A DNA stretch of 51,080 nucleotides from MGBC124762 sp048201935 (GCA_048201935.1 DBFBGR010000023.1:1-51080), one strand, 5' to 3'; shown: positions 8,176-16,710, counted from the stretch's first letter. Program-made: numbers and translations. Notes: generated from the letters alone by a model not told the origin.

Positions 8176-9627
8176 ATGTATATCGACGACCACGAGGAAA
8201 ACATCCTGGACGACCCCAGCCTGCAGCCTCAGGCCACTCCGGAGGCAGAGGCTCCCGAGGAGGAGTCCCCCGCTCAGGAGGCTCCCGCGCCTGCGCCCTA
8301 CACAGTCCAGGCGGAGGTCCCGGCAGCCCCAGTGAAGCCCCGCAAAAAGCGGATGTGGCCCAAGGTGGTGGCGGCGGCGCTGGCCTGCGCGCTGATCGGC
8401 GGGCTGTCCGGCTTCGGCGGATCCATGCTGGGCCGTCAGGTGGGCCAGGCCGTGTCCGGCAACCGGCCCGGCACCGTCATCTACGAGGGCGCGGGCACCC
8501 CGGTGACCGTCAGCCTGGCCAAGGGCGAGGGCCGGGTGCTCTCGGCGGCAGAGGTCTACGCCAGCAACGTCAACTCCGTGGTGGGCATCACCACCCAGAT
8601 CACCACCAACGTCTGGGGCCAAAAGGTGTCCGCCCCGGCGGCGGGCTCGGGCTTCGTGCTCACCCAGGACGGCTATATCGTCACCAACTACCACGTCATT
8701 GAAAACGCCACCTCCATTAAGGTCCAGTTCAAAAACGGCGACACCTTTGACGCCCGGGTGGTGGGCGCGGAGGAGGAGAACGACGTGGCGGTGCTGAAGA
8801 TCGACGCCACCGGCCTCACCCCCGTGCGCCTGGGCTCGTCCAGCGACCTGGTGGTGGGTGAGAGCGTCGTCGCCATCGGCAATCCCCTGGGCGAGATGAC
8901 CTACTCCATGACCGGCGGACTGGTGTCCGCGCTGGACAAGGCCCTGACCATGACCGACGGCACCGTCATCAACGTCCTGCAGACCGACGCCGCCATCAAC
9001 TCGGGCAACTCCGGCGGGCCGCTCTTTAACATGTACGGCCAGGTCATCGGCATCACCAACGCCAAGTACTCCAACAACGGCTCCACCCAGGCCGCCATCG
9101 AGGGCATCTCCTTCGCCATCCCCATCGACGACGTGAAGGACATCCTCAAGGACCTGATGGAGCACGGCTACGTCACCGGCAAGCCCTTGGTGGGGGTCAC
9201 CCTGTCCACCACCAACGCCGCCGAGGCCGCCAAGTACGGCCGCTCCGGCGGGGCTTACGTCCAAAGCGTGGTCCCCGGCGGCGCGGCGGACAAGGCCGGT
9301 CTCAAGCGCGGCGACATCATTACCGCCGTGGACGGCGAGGACATTGACGGCCACGCCGCCTTTATCGAGATCAAGAACAGCCACAAGGCCGGGGACACCG
9401 TCACCCTTACCGTGGACCGGGAGGCCCGGATGCTGACCCTGGAGCTGACCTTTGACGAGCAAAAGCCCGACGACCCCCTGGGCCAGGCGGTCCCCGACAG
9501 CTCGTGGAACGACAGCCAGGGCGGCGGCTACGACTATGATTACGATTACGATTACGACTATGACTATGACTACGACGACTACTTTAACGACCGGGGCCAC
9601 AACCCCTTTAGCTGGTTTGGGTGGTAA
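8176..9627 (+). CDS. htrA: Membrane-anchored HtrA/DegP-type serine protease with PDZ domain
   Basis: Quality-control protease outside the membrane. The 483 residues begin with an acidic, Pro/Glu-rich cytoplasmic part (about 1-55), then one membrane segment (KVVAAALACALIGGLSG). A trypsin-like domain follows with His in YIVTNYHVIENA, Asp in ENDVAVLKID and Ser in INSGNSGGPLFN: the triad is complete. A single PDZ domain (about 335-425) and an unusual tail of eight Tyr-Asp pairs ending in NPFSWFGW complete it. ATG 8176 is chosen over the upstream frame because AAAGGAGG lies just before it. Transcribed divergently from recJ. A long open frame on the opposite strand is a composition artefact. Confidence 0.96.
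   Translation: MYIDDHEENILDDPSLQPQATPEAEAPEEESPAQEAPAPAPYTVQAEVPAAPVKPRKKRMWPKVVAAALACALIGGLSGFGGSMLGRQVGQAVSGNRPGTVIYEGAGTPVTVSLAKGEGRVLSAAEVYASNVNSVVGITTQITTNVWGQKVSAPAAGSGFVLTQDGYIVTNYHVIENATSIKVQFKNGDTFDARVVGAEEENDVAVLKIDATGLTPVRLGSSSDLVVGESVVAIGNPLGEMTYSMTGGLVSALDKALTMTDGTVINVLQTDAAINSGNSGGPLFNMYGQVIGITNAKYSNNGSTQAAIEGISFAIPIDDVKDILKDLMEHGYVTGKPLVGVTLSTTNAAEAAKYGRSGGAYVQSVVPGGAADKAGLKRGDIITAVDGEDIDGHAAFIEIKNSHKAGDTVTLTVDREARMLTLELTFDEQKPDDPLGQAVPDSSWNDSQGGGYDYDYDYDYDYDYDYDDYFNDRGHNPFSWFGW
9529..9576 (+). repeat. In-frame hexanucleotide repeat coding (Tyr-Asp)x8
   Basis: Eight consecutive TAY-GAY codon pairs near the 3' end of htrA, mixing TAC/TAT and GAC/GAT. Because the unit is six bases, copy-number change would alter tail length without breaking the frame. 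Confidence 0.95.
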
Positions 9628-9645
9628 ATATTTCTTTGTTCCCCA

Positions 9646-9674
9646 TTGCTTTTTTCGGTGAAAGCGTGTAAAAT
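9646..9674 (+). promoter_or_regulatory. Promoter of the 61-residue membrane protein gene
   Basis: TTGCTT (9646-9651), 17 bases, TAAAAT (9669-9674), about 30 bases upstream of the ATG. It gives the small gene transcription independent of htrA. Confidence 0.6.
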
Positions 9675-9706
9675 AAGGGTAACTTAGGGCAAGGAGGTAT
9701 CTCCCC

Positions 9707-9892
9707 ATGAAAAACGTCATGAAGATCCTGGCCGCCGTGCTGGCCACCGCCGCCGCCATCTGCGCCGTGATCGTCTTCTGGGAAAATATCACCCAGGGCG
9801 TTGGCAGCGTAGCCAACAAGGTCCGCTCCCGCCGCCAGTACGCCGAGGGCTGCTGCTGCGACGACGAGGATTACACGGACTGGGATGAATAA
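9707..9892 (+). CDS. Small single-span membrane protein, unknown function
   Basis: A 61-residue product with an excellent AAGGAGGT ribosome site. Residues 5-26 (ILAAVLATAAAICAVIVFW) form one hydrophobic segment. The remainder is first basic (NKVRSRRQ), then a cysteine triplet followed by acidic residues (CCCDDEDYTDWDE). By charge the C-terminus is probably outside or a metal/acidic patch, but topology is not certain. I do not recognise a family. It follows htrA on the same strand, so a role in envelope stress is possible but unproven. The structured element described at 9893-10031 starts immediately after its stop codon. Confidence 0.8.
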   Translation: MKNVMKILAAVLATAAAICAVIVFWENITQGVGSVANKVRSRRQYAEGCCCDDEDYTDWDE

Positions 9893-10031
9893 AGAAGCGC
9901 GAAGGTAGGCGCGCCAGGGGCGTTGGAGCGGCGACAGGCCAAAAACAGGCGAACGCCGTAGGCGTGAGCGGCATTTTGGCCGCGCAGCCGCGAAACGACC
10001 CCGACCAGCGCGCCCAACCTGAGCGTGACAG
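9893..10031 (+). ncRNA. Candidate structured RNA element, copy A
   Basis: GC-rich 139-base stretch starting right after the TAA of the 61-residue gene. Its ends pair in nested helices: GCGC 9897-9900 with GCGT 10023-10026, AGGT 9903-9906 with ACCT 10017-10020, and GGCGCGC 9908-9914 with GCGCGCC 10008-10014. The outer and middle helices are separated by GA opposite GA. The interior has GGCCAAAA pairing with TTTTGGCC. It ends in GAGCGTGACAG, six bases before a strong terminator. Copy B at 40594-40724 has the same architecture with compensatory changes. No known RNA family recognised. Confidence 0.65.
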
Positions 10032-10036
10032 CCTTA

Positions 10037-10082
10037 GCATAAAAAACACCCCGGAGCTTGTGCTCCGGGGTGTTTTTTATGC
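10037..10082. terminator. Bidirectional intrinsic terminator
   Basis: Perfect 21-base inverted repeat (arms 10037-10057 and 10062-10082) with a four-base loop: a GC stem CACCCCGGAGC flanked by A6 and T6. It works for both the plus-strand 61-residue gene/element A and the converging minus-strand HD-hydrolase operon. Confidence 0.95.
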
Positions 10083-10089
10083 TGTCAGG

Positions 10090-10680
10090 TCAGTTGGGCT
10101 CACCCTCTAAAAAGTACGTCGCCTCCATATCGGCCACGCTGAGAGCAAAGGCCAGCGGGTACTGCTCCAGGGCCTTGCCCACCAGGCCCTTGTCCTCCGC
10201 GCCGGAGAAGCCCATGTGCCAGCGGATGGCCATGGCCTCCTCCCGGGTCAGGCGCATGAAGCCCGAGGCGATGTAGACGCTCTTTTCCCCGTGGCCGTAG
10301 GGGAGGGGGTCCTCATAGAAGAAGGTGGGCACCTTTTCCCACTGCCCGGTGGCGTCGTTTTTCACGTTCCGGGTCCCCGCCTTGTAGCAGCCGATCTTGC
10401 AAAGGTCGTGCAAAAGGGCCACGATGGCGACAGTCTCGGGGCTGACCTCCAGCCCGTAGAGCTCCGCCACCCGGGGCCGCTCCAGATAGTCCTTCAGGCA
10501 GTCGTAGACGTTCACCGAGTGCTCGCACAGACCGCCGGGGTAGGAGCCGTGGAACTTGGCCGAGGCCGGGGCGGTAAAGAAGTCGGACTTGTTCATCAGG
10601 TAGTCCAGCAGGGCGTCCGCCCCCTCCCGGGTGATGTTCTCCCGGAAGATGTCGATAAATTCCTCTCTCATGTCGGGCAT
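10090..10680 (-). CDS. HD-domain phosphohydrolase family protein
   Basis: A 196-residue HD-superfamily metal-dependent hydrolase; substrate unknown. Metal ligands are visible as His in LCEHSVNVYD, His-Asp in ALLHDLCKIG and a late Asp in ALSVADMEATY, with an extra GHGEKSV insert between. Nothing indicates a cyclic-nucleotide or nucleotide specificity, so no role is claimed. ATG 10680 is four bases past the rnhA stop and uses an AGGAGGG site inside the rnhA end, so the two are co-translated. It is the last gene before the bidirectional terminator. Confidence 0.85.
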   Translation of the reverse strand: MPDMREEFIDIFRENITREGADALLDYLMNKSDFFTAPASAKFHGSYPGGLCEHSVNVYDCLKDYLERPRVAELYGLEVSPETVAIVALLHDLCKIGCYKAGTRNVKNDATGQWEKVPTFFYEDPLPYGHGEKSVYIASGFMRLTREEAMAIRWHMGFSGAEDKGLVGKALEQYPLAFALSVADMEATYFLEGEPN

Positions 10681-10684
10681 TGGC

Positions 10685-11128
10685 TTATCCCTCCTTGAAC
10701 TTCTGGCTCTCCATCACCGCCAGCTCGTCGCAGCGGTTGTTGAACTCGTTTTCCGCGTGGCCCTTGACCCAGTGGCAGGTGACGGCGTGGGCCTCGCACA
10801 GCTCCAACAGCCGCTGCCAGAGGTCCGGGTTCAGCGCCGGCTTTTTGTCCGGCTTGCGCCAGCCCTTGGCCTGCCAGGACTTGGCCCAGCCCAGGGTCAA
10901 AGCGTCGATGATGTACTTGCTGTCGGACCAGAGCTCCACGGCGCAGGGCTCCTTGAGCTGCTCCAGGGCCCGGATAACGGCGGTGAGCTCCATGCGGTTG
11001 TTGGTGGTCTGGGCCTCGCCGCCGGAGAGCTCCTTTTTGTGCCTTCCGTACATGAGGATGGCCCCCCAGCCGCCGGGGCCGGGGTTGCCGCTGCACGCGC
11101 CGTCGGTGTAGATGGTGACTGTTTTCAC
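10685..11128 (-). CDS. rnhA: Ribonuclease HI
   Basis: Degrades the RNA strand of RNA-DNA hybrids (R-loops, primers). The 147 residues match the family length. The four catalytic acids are visible: Asp in YTDGACSGNPGPGG, Glu in NNRMELTAV, Asp in ELWSDSKYI and Asp in NNRCDELAV, with the helper His in WVKGHAEN. The product keeps the basic-protrusion region (KGWRKPDKKP). It ends four bases before the HD hydrolase gene and begins just after the lipoprotein gene. Confidence 0.96.
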   Translation of the reverse strand: MKTVTIYTDGACSGNPGPGGWGAILMYGRHKKELSGGEAQTTNNRMELTAVIRALEQLKEPCAVELWSDSKYIIDALTLGWAKSWQAKGWRKPDKKPALNPDLWQRLLELCEAHAVTCHWVKGHAENEFNNRCDELAVMESQKFKEG

Positions 11129-11130
11129 GC

Positions 11131-12144
11131 TCAGATGATGTTGTTGTAGGCGCTGATCATGTCGCTGAGGGCCTCATCCACGGCGTCCAGGGCCTCGCCG
11201 TAGTCCACGCCCTCCTGCATGGCCTGGACCAGGGCCCCCACCTTGACGTAGAGGCCGTCCACCTTGTTGGCGTAGAGCTTCTTGGCGCTGTCGGCGGTCT
11301 TGCCGCTGAAGACCTTGGCCGCCTCGGTCTCGTCGGCCAGGGCGGCGGTAAGGGCCTGGTAGGCGGCGTCCAACTCCCCAGCCGCGGGGGCCAGAGCGGT
11401 CAGGTCGATGGCCGGCAGCACAAATCCCTCCGCCTCGGGCTGGTCGTCCAGGGAGGCGGCGATCTGGTCCCAGATCTCGTCTTGGAGGTCCCGGGCGGCG
11501 TTCATGTACAACTGGCTCTGGTAGAGGATGGTCTGGCCGCTCTCCTGGAGCTGCTTGAGGTTCTCCGCGTCGGTCTCGTCATCCAGGGCGCTGAGGGCGG
11601 AGAGGAACTCAGAGTAGTGGGCGTCGTAGGTCTCCAAGGCGGCCCACAGCTCGGCGTGGAGCTCCGGGGCCCGGGCCATGTCGTCGTCCACATAGTCGTC
11701 AAAGCGCATATAGCTGCCCAGGTGATCCAGCGCGTCCATGACCTTCTCCACGCTGTCGCCCAGGGCCAGCACCGCCGCGTCCGCGTCGGGGTAGGCGGGC
11801 TCGTCCGAGGCGTAGTCCAGGGCCTTCTGGGCGGTGTAGGACATGCCGGTGTAGAACTGCACCGCGTCCTTGATGGCGGCGTAGTCCCCGCCGTCCATCA
11901 GTGCGAACTCGGGCTGGTAGGCCACGTTGGAGAAGTAGACGTTCAAGACCTCCTCCATCGCGGCCATCTCGTCGGCCAGGTCGATGTAGGCGTTATATTT
12001 GCTGTAATCGGTGGGCGCGTCGCTGGCCGCGGGGGAGGGGCTGGGCTCGCCCTGGGGGCCGCTCTGGGGCTTACTTGAGGCGCAGCCCGCCAGCAGCAGA
12101 CACACGCACAAAGCGGCGCACAGCGCCTTGGTCCAGATCTTCAT
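11131..12144 (-). CDS. Lipoprotein of unknown function (DUF3829-like)
   Basis: A 337-residue exported protein. The N-terminus is a type II signal peptide with lipobox LLAGC (Cys at about 21), followed by a short Ser/Pro linker. The mature part is acidic, rich in Ala/Asp/Tyr and all-helical in character, with recurring aromatic positions; this resembles DUF3829-type helical lipoproteins, but the match is by impression only. It is expected on the outer face of the membrane. It lies between gyrA (27 bases upstream) and rnhA (2 bases downstream) on the same strand. No enzymatic motif seen. Confidence 0.8.
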   Translation of the reverse strand: MKIWTKALCAALCVCLLLAGCASSKPQSGPQGEPSPSPAASDAPTDYSKYNAYIDLADEMAAMEEVLNVYFSNVAYQPEFALMDGGDYAAIKDAVQFYTGMSYTAQKALDYASDEPAYPDADAAVLALGDSVEKVMDALDHLGSYMRFDDYVDDDMARAPELHAELWAALETYDAHYSEFLSALSALDDETDAENLKQLQESGQTILYQSQLYMNAARDLQDEIWDQIAASLDDQPEAEGFVLPAIDLTALAPAAGELDAAYQALTAALADETEAAKVFSGKTADSAKKLYANKVDGLYVKVGALVQAMQEGVDYGEALDAVDEALSDMISAYNNII

Positions 12145-12171
12145 GGAAAATTCCTCTTTTTTTGGGATGAT

Positions 12172-14730
12172 TTACGCCTGGGGCTCGTCGTCGGCGGCGG
12201 CGTCGTCCTCCGTGGGCTCCTCGGGGGCGGCCACCTCCTCCATCTCGGTCTCGGGGATGACCACTTCCTCTTCGTTGTCCCGCTCGGCCAGGGCCAGGGA
12301 GATGACCTGGTCGCCCTCTTCCTTGAAGCGCATGACGATGACTCCCTGGGTGGAGCGGCCCGCCTGGCGCACCGCGTCCACGTGGGTGCGGATGAGGATG
12401 CCTGCCTGGGTCACCAGCAGCAGGTCCTCGCTGCCGTCCACCACCTTGATGCCCACCACGGGGCCGGTCTTCTCGGTGACCAGGTAGTTGCGGATGCCGG
12501 AGCCGCCGCGTCTCGTGATGCGGTAGTCCTCCACGCTGGTACGCTTGCCGTAGCCCTTTTCGGTGATGGACAGCACGCACTTGCCCGCGGTGGCCCGGGC
12601 CGCGCCGACCACGTAGTCGCCCTCCTTGAGCCGGATGCCCCGCACGCCCACGGCGTCCCGGCCCACGGCCCGGACATCGGTCTCGTGGAAGCACACCGCC
12701 TGGCCCAGGTGGGTGGCGATGAGGATGTTCTGGTCGCCGTCGGTCTCCCGCACAGAGATGAGGCTGTCGCCCTCGCCCATGCGAAGGGCCCGGATGCCGT
12801 TGTTGCGAAGGTTCTTTAAGCGGTTTGCCTCCATGCGCTTGACCACGCCCAGCTTGGTGACCATCACCAGATACCGTCCGTCGTCGGCGATGGAGGAGGT
12901 GTGGATCATGGTCTGGATGCGCTCGTCCTGCTCCACCTGGAGGACGTTGACGATGTTGGTGCCCTTGGCGGCCTTGCCGCTCTCGGGGATCTGGTAGCCC
13001 TTCTTGCGGTAGACCTTGCCGGTGTCGGTGAAGAAGAGGATATAGTCGTGGGTGGAGGCGGTGAAGAGGTCCACCACGTAGTCCTCGTCCCGGGTGGTGA
13101 TGCCCTTCTTGCCCATGCCGCCCTTACTCTGGGCGGCGTATTCGCTCACCGGCGTGCGCTTGATGTAGCCGTTTTTGGTCAGGGTGAAGACGCACTGCTC
13201 CTCTTCAATGAGGTCCTCGATGTCGATGTCGTTTTCAGCGAAGCCGATCTCGGTGCGGCGGTCGTCGCCGTACTTGTCCCGGATCTCGATGAGCTCGTCC
13301 TTCAAAACGCCCTTGAGCATCTCCTCGCTCTCTAAGAGGGCAGTGTAGTACTTGATCCTCTCCTGGAGCTCGTCGTACTCGTTTTGGAGCTTCTCCCGGT
13401 TCAGGCCCTGGAGGGCGATCAGGCGCATATCGCAGATGGCCTGGGCCTGCACGTCGTCCAACGAGAAGCGCTCCATTAGGTTCTCCTTGGCGTTGTCGTA
13501 GGAGGAGCGGATGATCTTGATGACCTCGTCGATGTTGTCCTGGGCGATGAGCAGGCCCTCCAAAATGTGGGCCCGCTCCTGGGCTTTGCGGCGGTCGAAG
13601 ATGGTCCTGCGGCGGATGATCTCCTCTTGGTAGGCGATGTATTCGTCCAGCATCTGCCGCAGGGTGAGCACCTTGGGCTGGCGCTGGTTGTCCACCAGGG
13701 CCAGCATGACGATGGCGAAGGTGGATTGCATGGCGGTCTGGGCGAAGAGGCGGTTCAGCACCACCTGGGGATTGGCGTCCTTTTTGAGCTCGATGACGAT
13801 GCGCATGCCGTCCCGGTCGGTCTCGTCCCGAAGGCCGGAGATGCCCTCCAGCCGCTTTTCGTGGACCTGGTCGGCGATGTTTTTGATGAGCATGGCCTTG
13901 TTGGTCTGGTAGGGCAGCTCGGTGACCACGATGCGGGTGCGGCCCTGGCCGAACTCCTCAAACTCCGTCCGGGCCCGGACCTGGATGTGGCCCCGGCCGG
14001 TGGCGTAGGCGGCCCGGATGCCGCTGCGGCCCAGGATGATGCCCTTTGTGGGGAAGTCCGGGCCCTTGATGTGCTCCATCAGGTCGTCCAAGGTGGCCTC
14101 GGGGTTATCCAGCACGCACAGGCACCCATCGATGACCTCGGTGAGGTTGTGGGGCGGGATGTTGGTGGTCATGCCCACGGCGATGCCGGAGGAGCCGTTG
14201 ACCAGCAGGTTGGGGAAGCGGGAGGGCACCACCCGGGGCTCCTTGCGGGACTCGTCGAAGTTGGGGTCCCAGTCCACCGTCTCCTTGTCGATGTCCCGCA
14301 TCATCTCGTTGGCCATCTTGGCCATGCGGGCCTCGGTGTAACGGTAGGCGGCGGGGGGATCGCCGTCGATGGAGCCAAAGTTGCCGTGGCCGTCCACCAG
14401 GGGATAGCGCAGGGAGAAGTCCTGGGCCAGGCGGACCATGGCGTCGTAGACCGACGCGTCGCCGTGGGGGTGGTACCGGCCCAGCACGTTACCCACCGCG
14501 GTGGCCGACTTCTTGAAGGGCTTGTCCGAGGTCAGGCCGTCCTCGTACATGGCGTAGAGGATGCGCCGGTGGACGGGCTTCAAGCCGTCGCGCACGTCGG
14601 GCAGGGCCCGGCTGATGATGACGCTCATGGCGTACTCGATGAAGGAGGTCTCCATCTCCTCCCTCAGGTCCACCGGCTTGATGATCTGGTCGGCGTAGGA
14701 AATATCAGGGCTCTTATCCTTGTGTGCCAT
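12172..14730 (-). CDS. gyrA: DNA gyrase subunit A
   Basis: Breakage-reunion subunit of gyrase. The 852 residues contain the catalytic Tyr in AAYRYTEARM, the quinolone-region segment GRYHPHGDASVYDAM and a C-terminal six-blade wrapping domain with a GyrA-box (QSKGGMGKKG), which distinguishes it from ParC. The last ~35 residues are an acidic tail (EEVVIPETEMEEVAAPEEP...). The residue equivalent to E. coli Ser83 is Ala. gyrB is 11.5 kb away on the same strand rather than adjacent as in most Firmicutes. metG ends 18 bases upstream. Confidence 0.97.
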   Translation of the reverse strand: MAHKDKSPDISYADQIIKPVDLREEMETSFIEYAMSVIISRALPDVRDGLKPVHRRILYAMYEDGLTSDKPFKKSATAVGNVLGRYHPHGDASVYDAMVRLAQDFSLRYPLVDGHGNFGSIDGDPPAAYRYTEARMAKMANEMMRDIDKETVDWDPNFDESRKEPRVVPSRFPNLLVNGSSGIAVGMTTNIPPHNLTEVIDGCLCVLDNPEATLDDLMEHIKGPDFPTKGIILGRSGIRAAYATGRGHIQVRARTEFEEFGQGRTRIVVTELPYQTNKAMLIKNIADQVHEKRLEGISGLRDETDRDGMRIVIELKKDANPQVVLNRLFAQTAMQSTFAIVMLALVDNQRQPKVLTLRQMLDEYIAYQEEIIRRRTIFDRRKAQERAHILEGLLIAQDNIDEVIKIIRSSYDNAKENLMERFSLDDVQAQAICDMRLIALQGLNREKLQNEYDELQERIKYYTALLESEEMLKGVLKDELIEIRDKYGDDRRTEIGFAENDIDIEDLIEEEQCVFTLTKNGYIKRTPVSEYAAQSKGGMGKKGITTRDEDYVVDLFTASTHDYILFFTDTGKVYRKKGYQIPESGKAAKGTNIVNVLQVEQDERIQTMIHTSSIADDGRYLVMVTKLGVVKRMEANRLKNLRNNGIRALRMGEGDSLISVRETDGDQNILIATHLGQAVCFHETDVRAVGRDAVGVRGIRLKEGDYVVGAARATAGKCVLSITEKGYGKRTSVEDYRITRRGGSGIRNYLVTEKTGPVVGIKVVDGSEDLLLVTQAGILIRTHVDAVRQAGRSTQGVIVMRFKEEGDQVISLALAERDNEEEVVIPETEMEEVAAPEEPTEDDAAADDEPQA

Positions 14731-14748
14731 TGCAACGCACCTGCTTTC

Positions 14749-16710
14749 TTAACACAATTTCGCTCCAGCCGGAATGGCGTCGTCCACCATGATGAGGTTC
14801 AGCTTTTCCTCGCCGTCCACGCTGTGGACCGCCGAAAGGAGCATGCCGCAGCTGTCCAGGCCCATCATCTTCCGCGGGGGCAGGTTGACGATGGCCACCA
14901 GGGTCTTGCCGATGAGGTCCTGGGGCTCATACCACTTGTGGATGCCGGACAAAATTTGCCGGGTCGTCCCCGTGCCGTCGTCCAGGGTGAAGCGCAGCAG
15001 CTTGTCCGACTTCTTCACCGCCTCGCACTCCAGCACCTTTACCGCCCGGAAATCGCTCTTGCAGAAGGTGTCGAAGTCCACGTTTTCGGTGGCGTAGGGC
15101 TCGATGTCCACCCCGCCCGGGGCGGCGTTTTGCTTTTGCAGCTCCTCCAGCTCGGCAAGGGCCTTGTCCAGGTCGATGCGGGGGAAGAGGTTTTCTCCCC
15201 GGTTCACCGTGACGGTGGAGCTTAACGCCCCCCACTGGTCGGCGCTGTCCCAGGTGGAGCAGCCCTCGCAGGCCCCGATCTGCCGCAGGACCTCCGCGGC
15301 GGAATCGGGCATAAAGGGGGTGAGCAAAATGGCGGAGATACGAAGGCTCTCCAGCAGGTTATACATCACCGTGGCCAGCCTGGGACCATTGACCTCCATG
15401 TCCTTGGCCAGCACCCAGGGGGCGTTTTCGTCGATATACTTGTTGGCCCGGTCGATGAGGGAGAAGACCGCCGCCAGCGCGTCCTGGAACTGGTAGCGCT
15501 CCATAGCCTGCTCGTACTGGTCCCGGAGCCCAGAGCCCAGGGACACCAACTGGCTGTCGGCCTCGGTGGCCTGGCCCTGGCCGGGGAGGGTGCCGCCGAA
15601 GTACTTGCCCACCATGCTCACCGTGCGGGAGAGCAAATTGCCCAGGTCGTTGGCCAGGTCCACGTTGATGGTGTTGATGAGGGCCTCGTTAGAAAAGTTG
15701 CCGTCGGAGCCGAAGGGGAAGGTCCGCAGCAGGAAGAACCGCAGCGCGTCCACCCCAAACTTTTCTGCTAAGACATAGGGGTCCACCACGTTGCCCTTGG
15801 ACTTGGACATCTTCCCCCCGTCCAGCAGCAGCCAGCCGTGGCCGTAGACCTTGCGGGGCAGCTCCAGGCCCAGGGACATACAGAAGGCGGGCCAGATGAT
15901 GGAGTGGAAGCGGACGATCTCCTTGCCCACAAAGTGCACGTCGGCGGGCCAGAACTTGTCGTAGTCGTCGTACTGGTCGTTCATAAAGCCCAGGGCGGTC
16001 ATATAGTTAAAGAGCGCGTCCACCCACACATAGACCACGTGGCCCGGGTCGAAGTCCACCGGCACGCCCCAGGTGAAGGAGGTCCGGGACACGCACAGGT
16101 CCTCCAACCCGGGCTTGATGAAGTTGTTCACCATCTCGTGGACCCGGCTGCGGGGCTCCAAGAAGTCGGTGTTTTCCAGCAAGTCTTGGATGCGGTCGGC
16201 GTATTTGCTCAGGCGGAAGAAATAGGCCTCCTCCTGGGCGTCCTGGACCTCCCGGCCACAGTCGGGGCACTTGCCGTCCTTGAGCTGGCTCTCGGTCCAA
16301 AAGCTCTCGCAGGGCTTGCAGTATTTGCCGCTGTAGGTGCCCTTGTAGATGTCGCCGTTGTCATACATGGCCTTGAAGATCTTTTGGATGGCGGCGACGT
16401 GATAATCGTCGGTGGTGCGGATGAAGCGGTCGTTAGAGATGTTCATCAGCTTCCACAGGTCCAAAACGCCCTTTTTTCCCTGGACAATATTATCCACGTA
16501 GGCCTGGGGAGAGACATTGGCCTCCTTGGCCTTGTCCTCGATCTTCTGGCCGTGCTCGTCGGTGCCGGTGAGGAACATGACCTCACAGCCCGTGAGCCGC
16601 TTATACCGGGCCATAGCGTCGGTGGCCACGGTGCAGTAGGTGTGGCCGATGTGGAGCTTGTCGGAGGGGTAGTAGATGGGGGTGGTGATATAAAAGGGCT
16701 TTTTACTCAT
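14749..16710 (-). CDS. metG: Methionyl-tRNA synthetase with C-terminal tRNA-binding domain
   Basis: Charges tRNA-Met. In the 653 residues: HIGH-type motif in DKLHIGHTYC, zinc knuckle Cys pairs in YCKPCESFW and KCPDCGRE, KMSKS in GGKMSKSKGN, an anticodon helical domain, and a C-terminal OB-fold EMAP/Trbp111 domain (about 545-653, FRAVKVLECEAVKKSDKLLRF). This long form is the common Firmicute type. Its ATG overlaps the end of the membrane-protein gene by eight bases. Confidence 0.97.
   Translation of the reverse strand: MSKKPFYITTPIYYPSDKLHIGHTYCTVATDAMARYKRLTGCEVMFLTGTDEHGQKIEDKAKEANVSPQAYVDNIVQGKKGVLDLWKLMNISNDRFIRTTDDYHVAAIQKIFKAMYDNGDIYKGTYSGKYCKPCESFWTESQLKDGKCPDCGREVQDAQEEAYFFRLSKYADRIQDLLENTDFLEPRSRVHEMVNNFIKPGLEDLCVSRTSFTWGVPVDFDPGHVVYVWVDALFNYMTALGFMNDQYDDYDKFWPADVHFVGKEIVRFHSIIWPAFCMSLGLELPRKVYGHGWLLLDGGKMSKSKGNVVDPYVLAEKFGVDALRFFLLRTFPFGSDGNFSNEALINTINVDLANDLGNLLSRTVSMVGKYFGGTLPGQGQATEADSQLVSLGSGLRDQYEQAMERYQFQDALAAVFSLIDRANKYIDENAPWVLAKDMEVNGPRLATVMYNLLESLRISAILLTPFMPDSAAEVLRQIGACEGCSTWDSADQWGALSSTVTVNRGENLFPRIDLDKALAELEELQKQNAAPGGVDIEPYATENVDFDTFCKSDFRAVKVLECEAVKKSDKLLRFTLDDGTGTTRQILSGIHKWYEPQDLIGKTLVAIVNLPPRKMMGLDSCGMLLSAVHSVDGEEKLNLIMVDDAIPAGAKLC

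Noticed and set aside
9529..9576. CRISPR-like or tandem repeat array
   Set aside because: A coding Tyr-Asp repeat with variable synonymous codons and no spacers.
8131..9819. 562-codon open frame opposite htrA
   Set aside because: Antisense shadow: htrA on the plus strand has a full catalytic triad and ribosome site; the antisense product is His/Gly/Val-rich low complexity, as expected for GC-rich third-position effects.
13567..15225. 552-codon open frame opposite gyrA and metG
   Set aside because: Crosses the boundary of two convincing genes on the other strand and has shadow composition.
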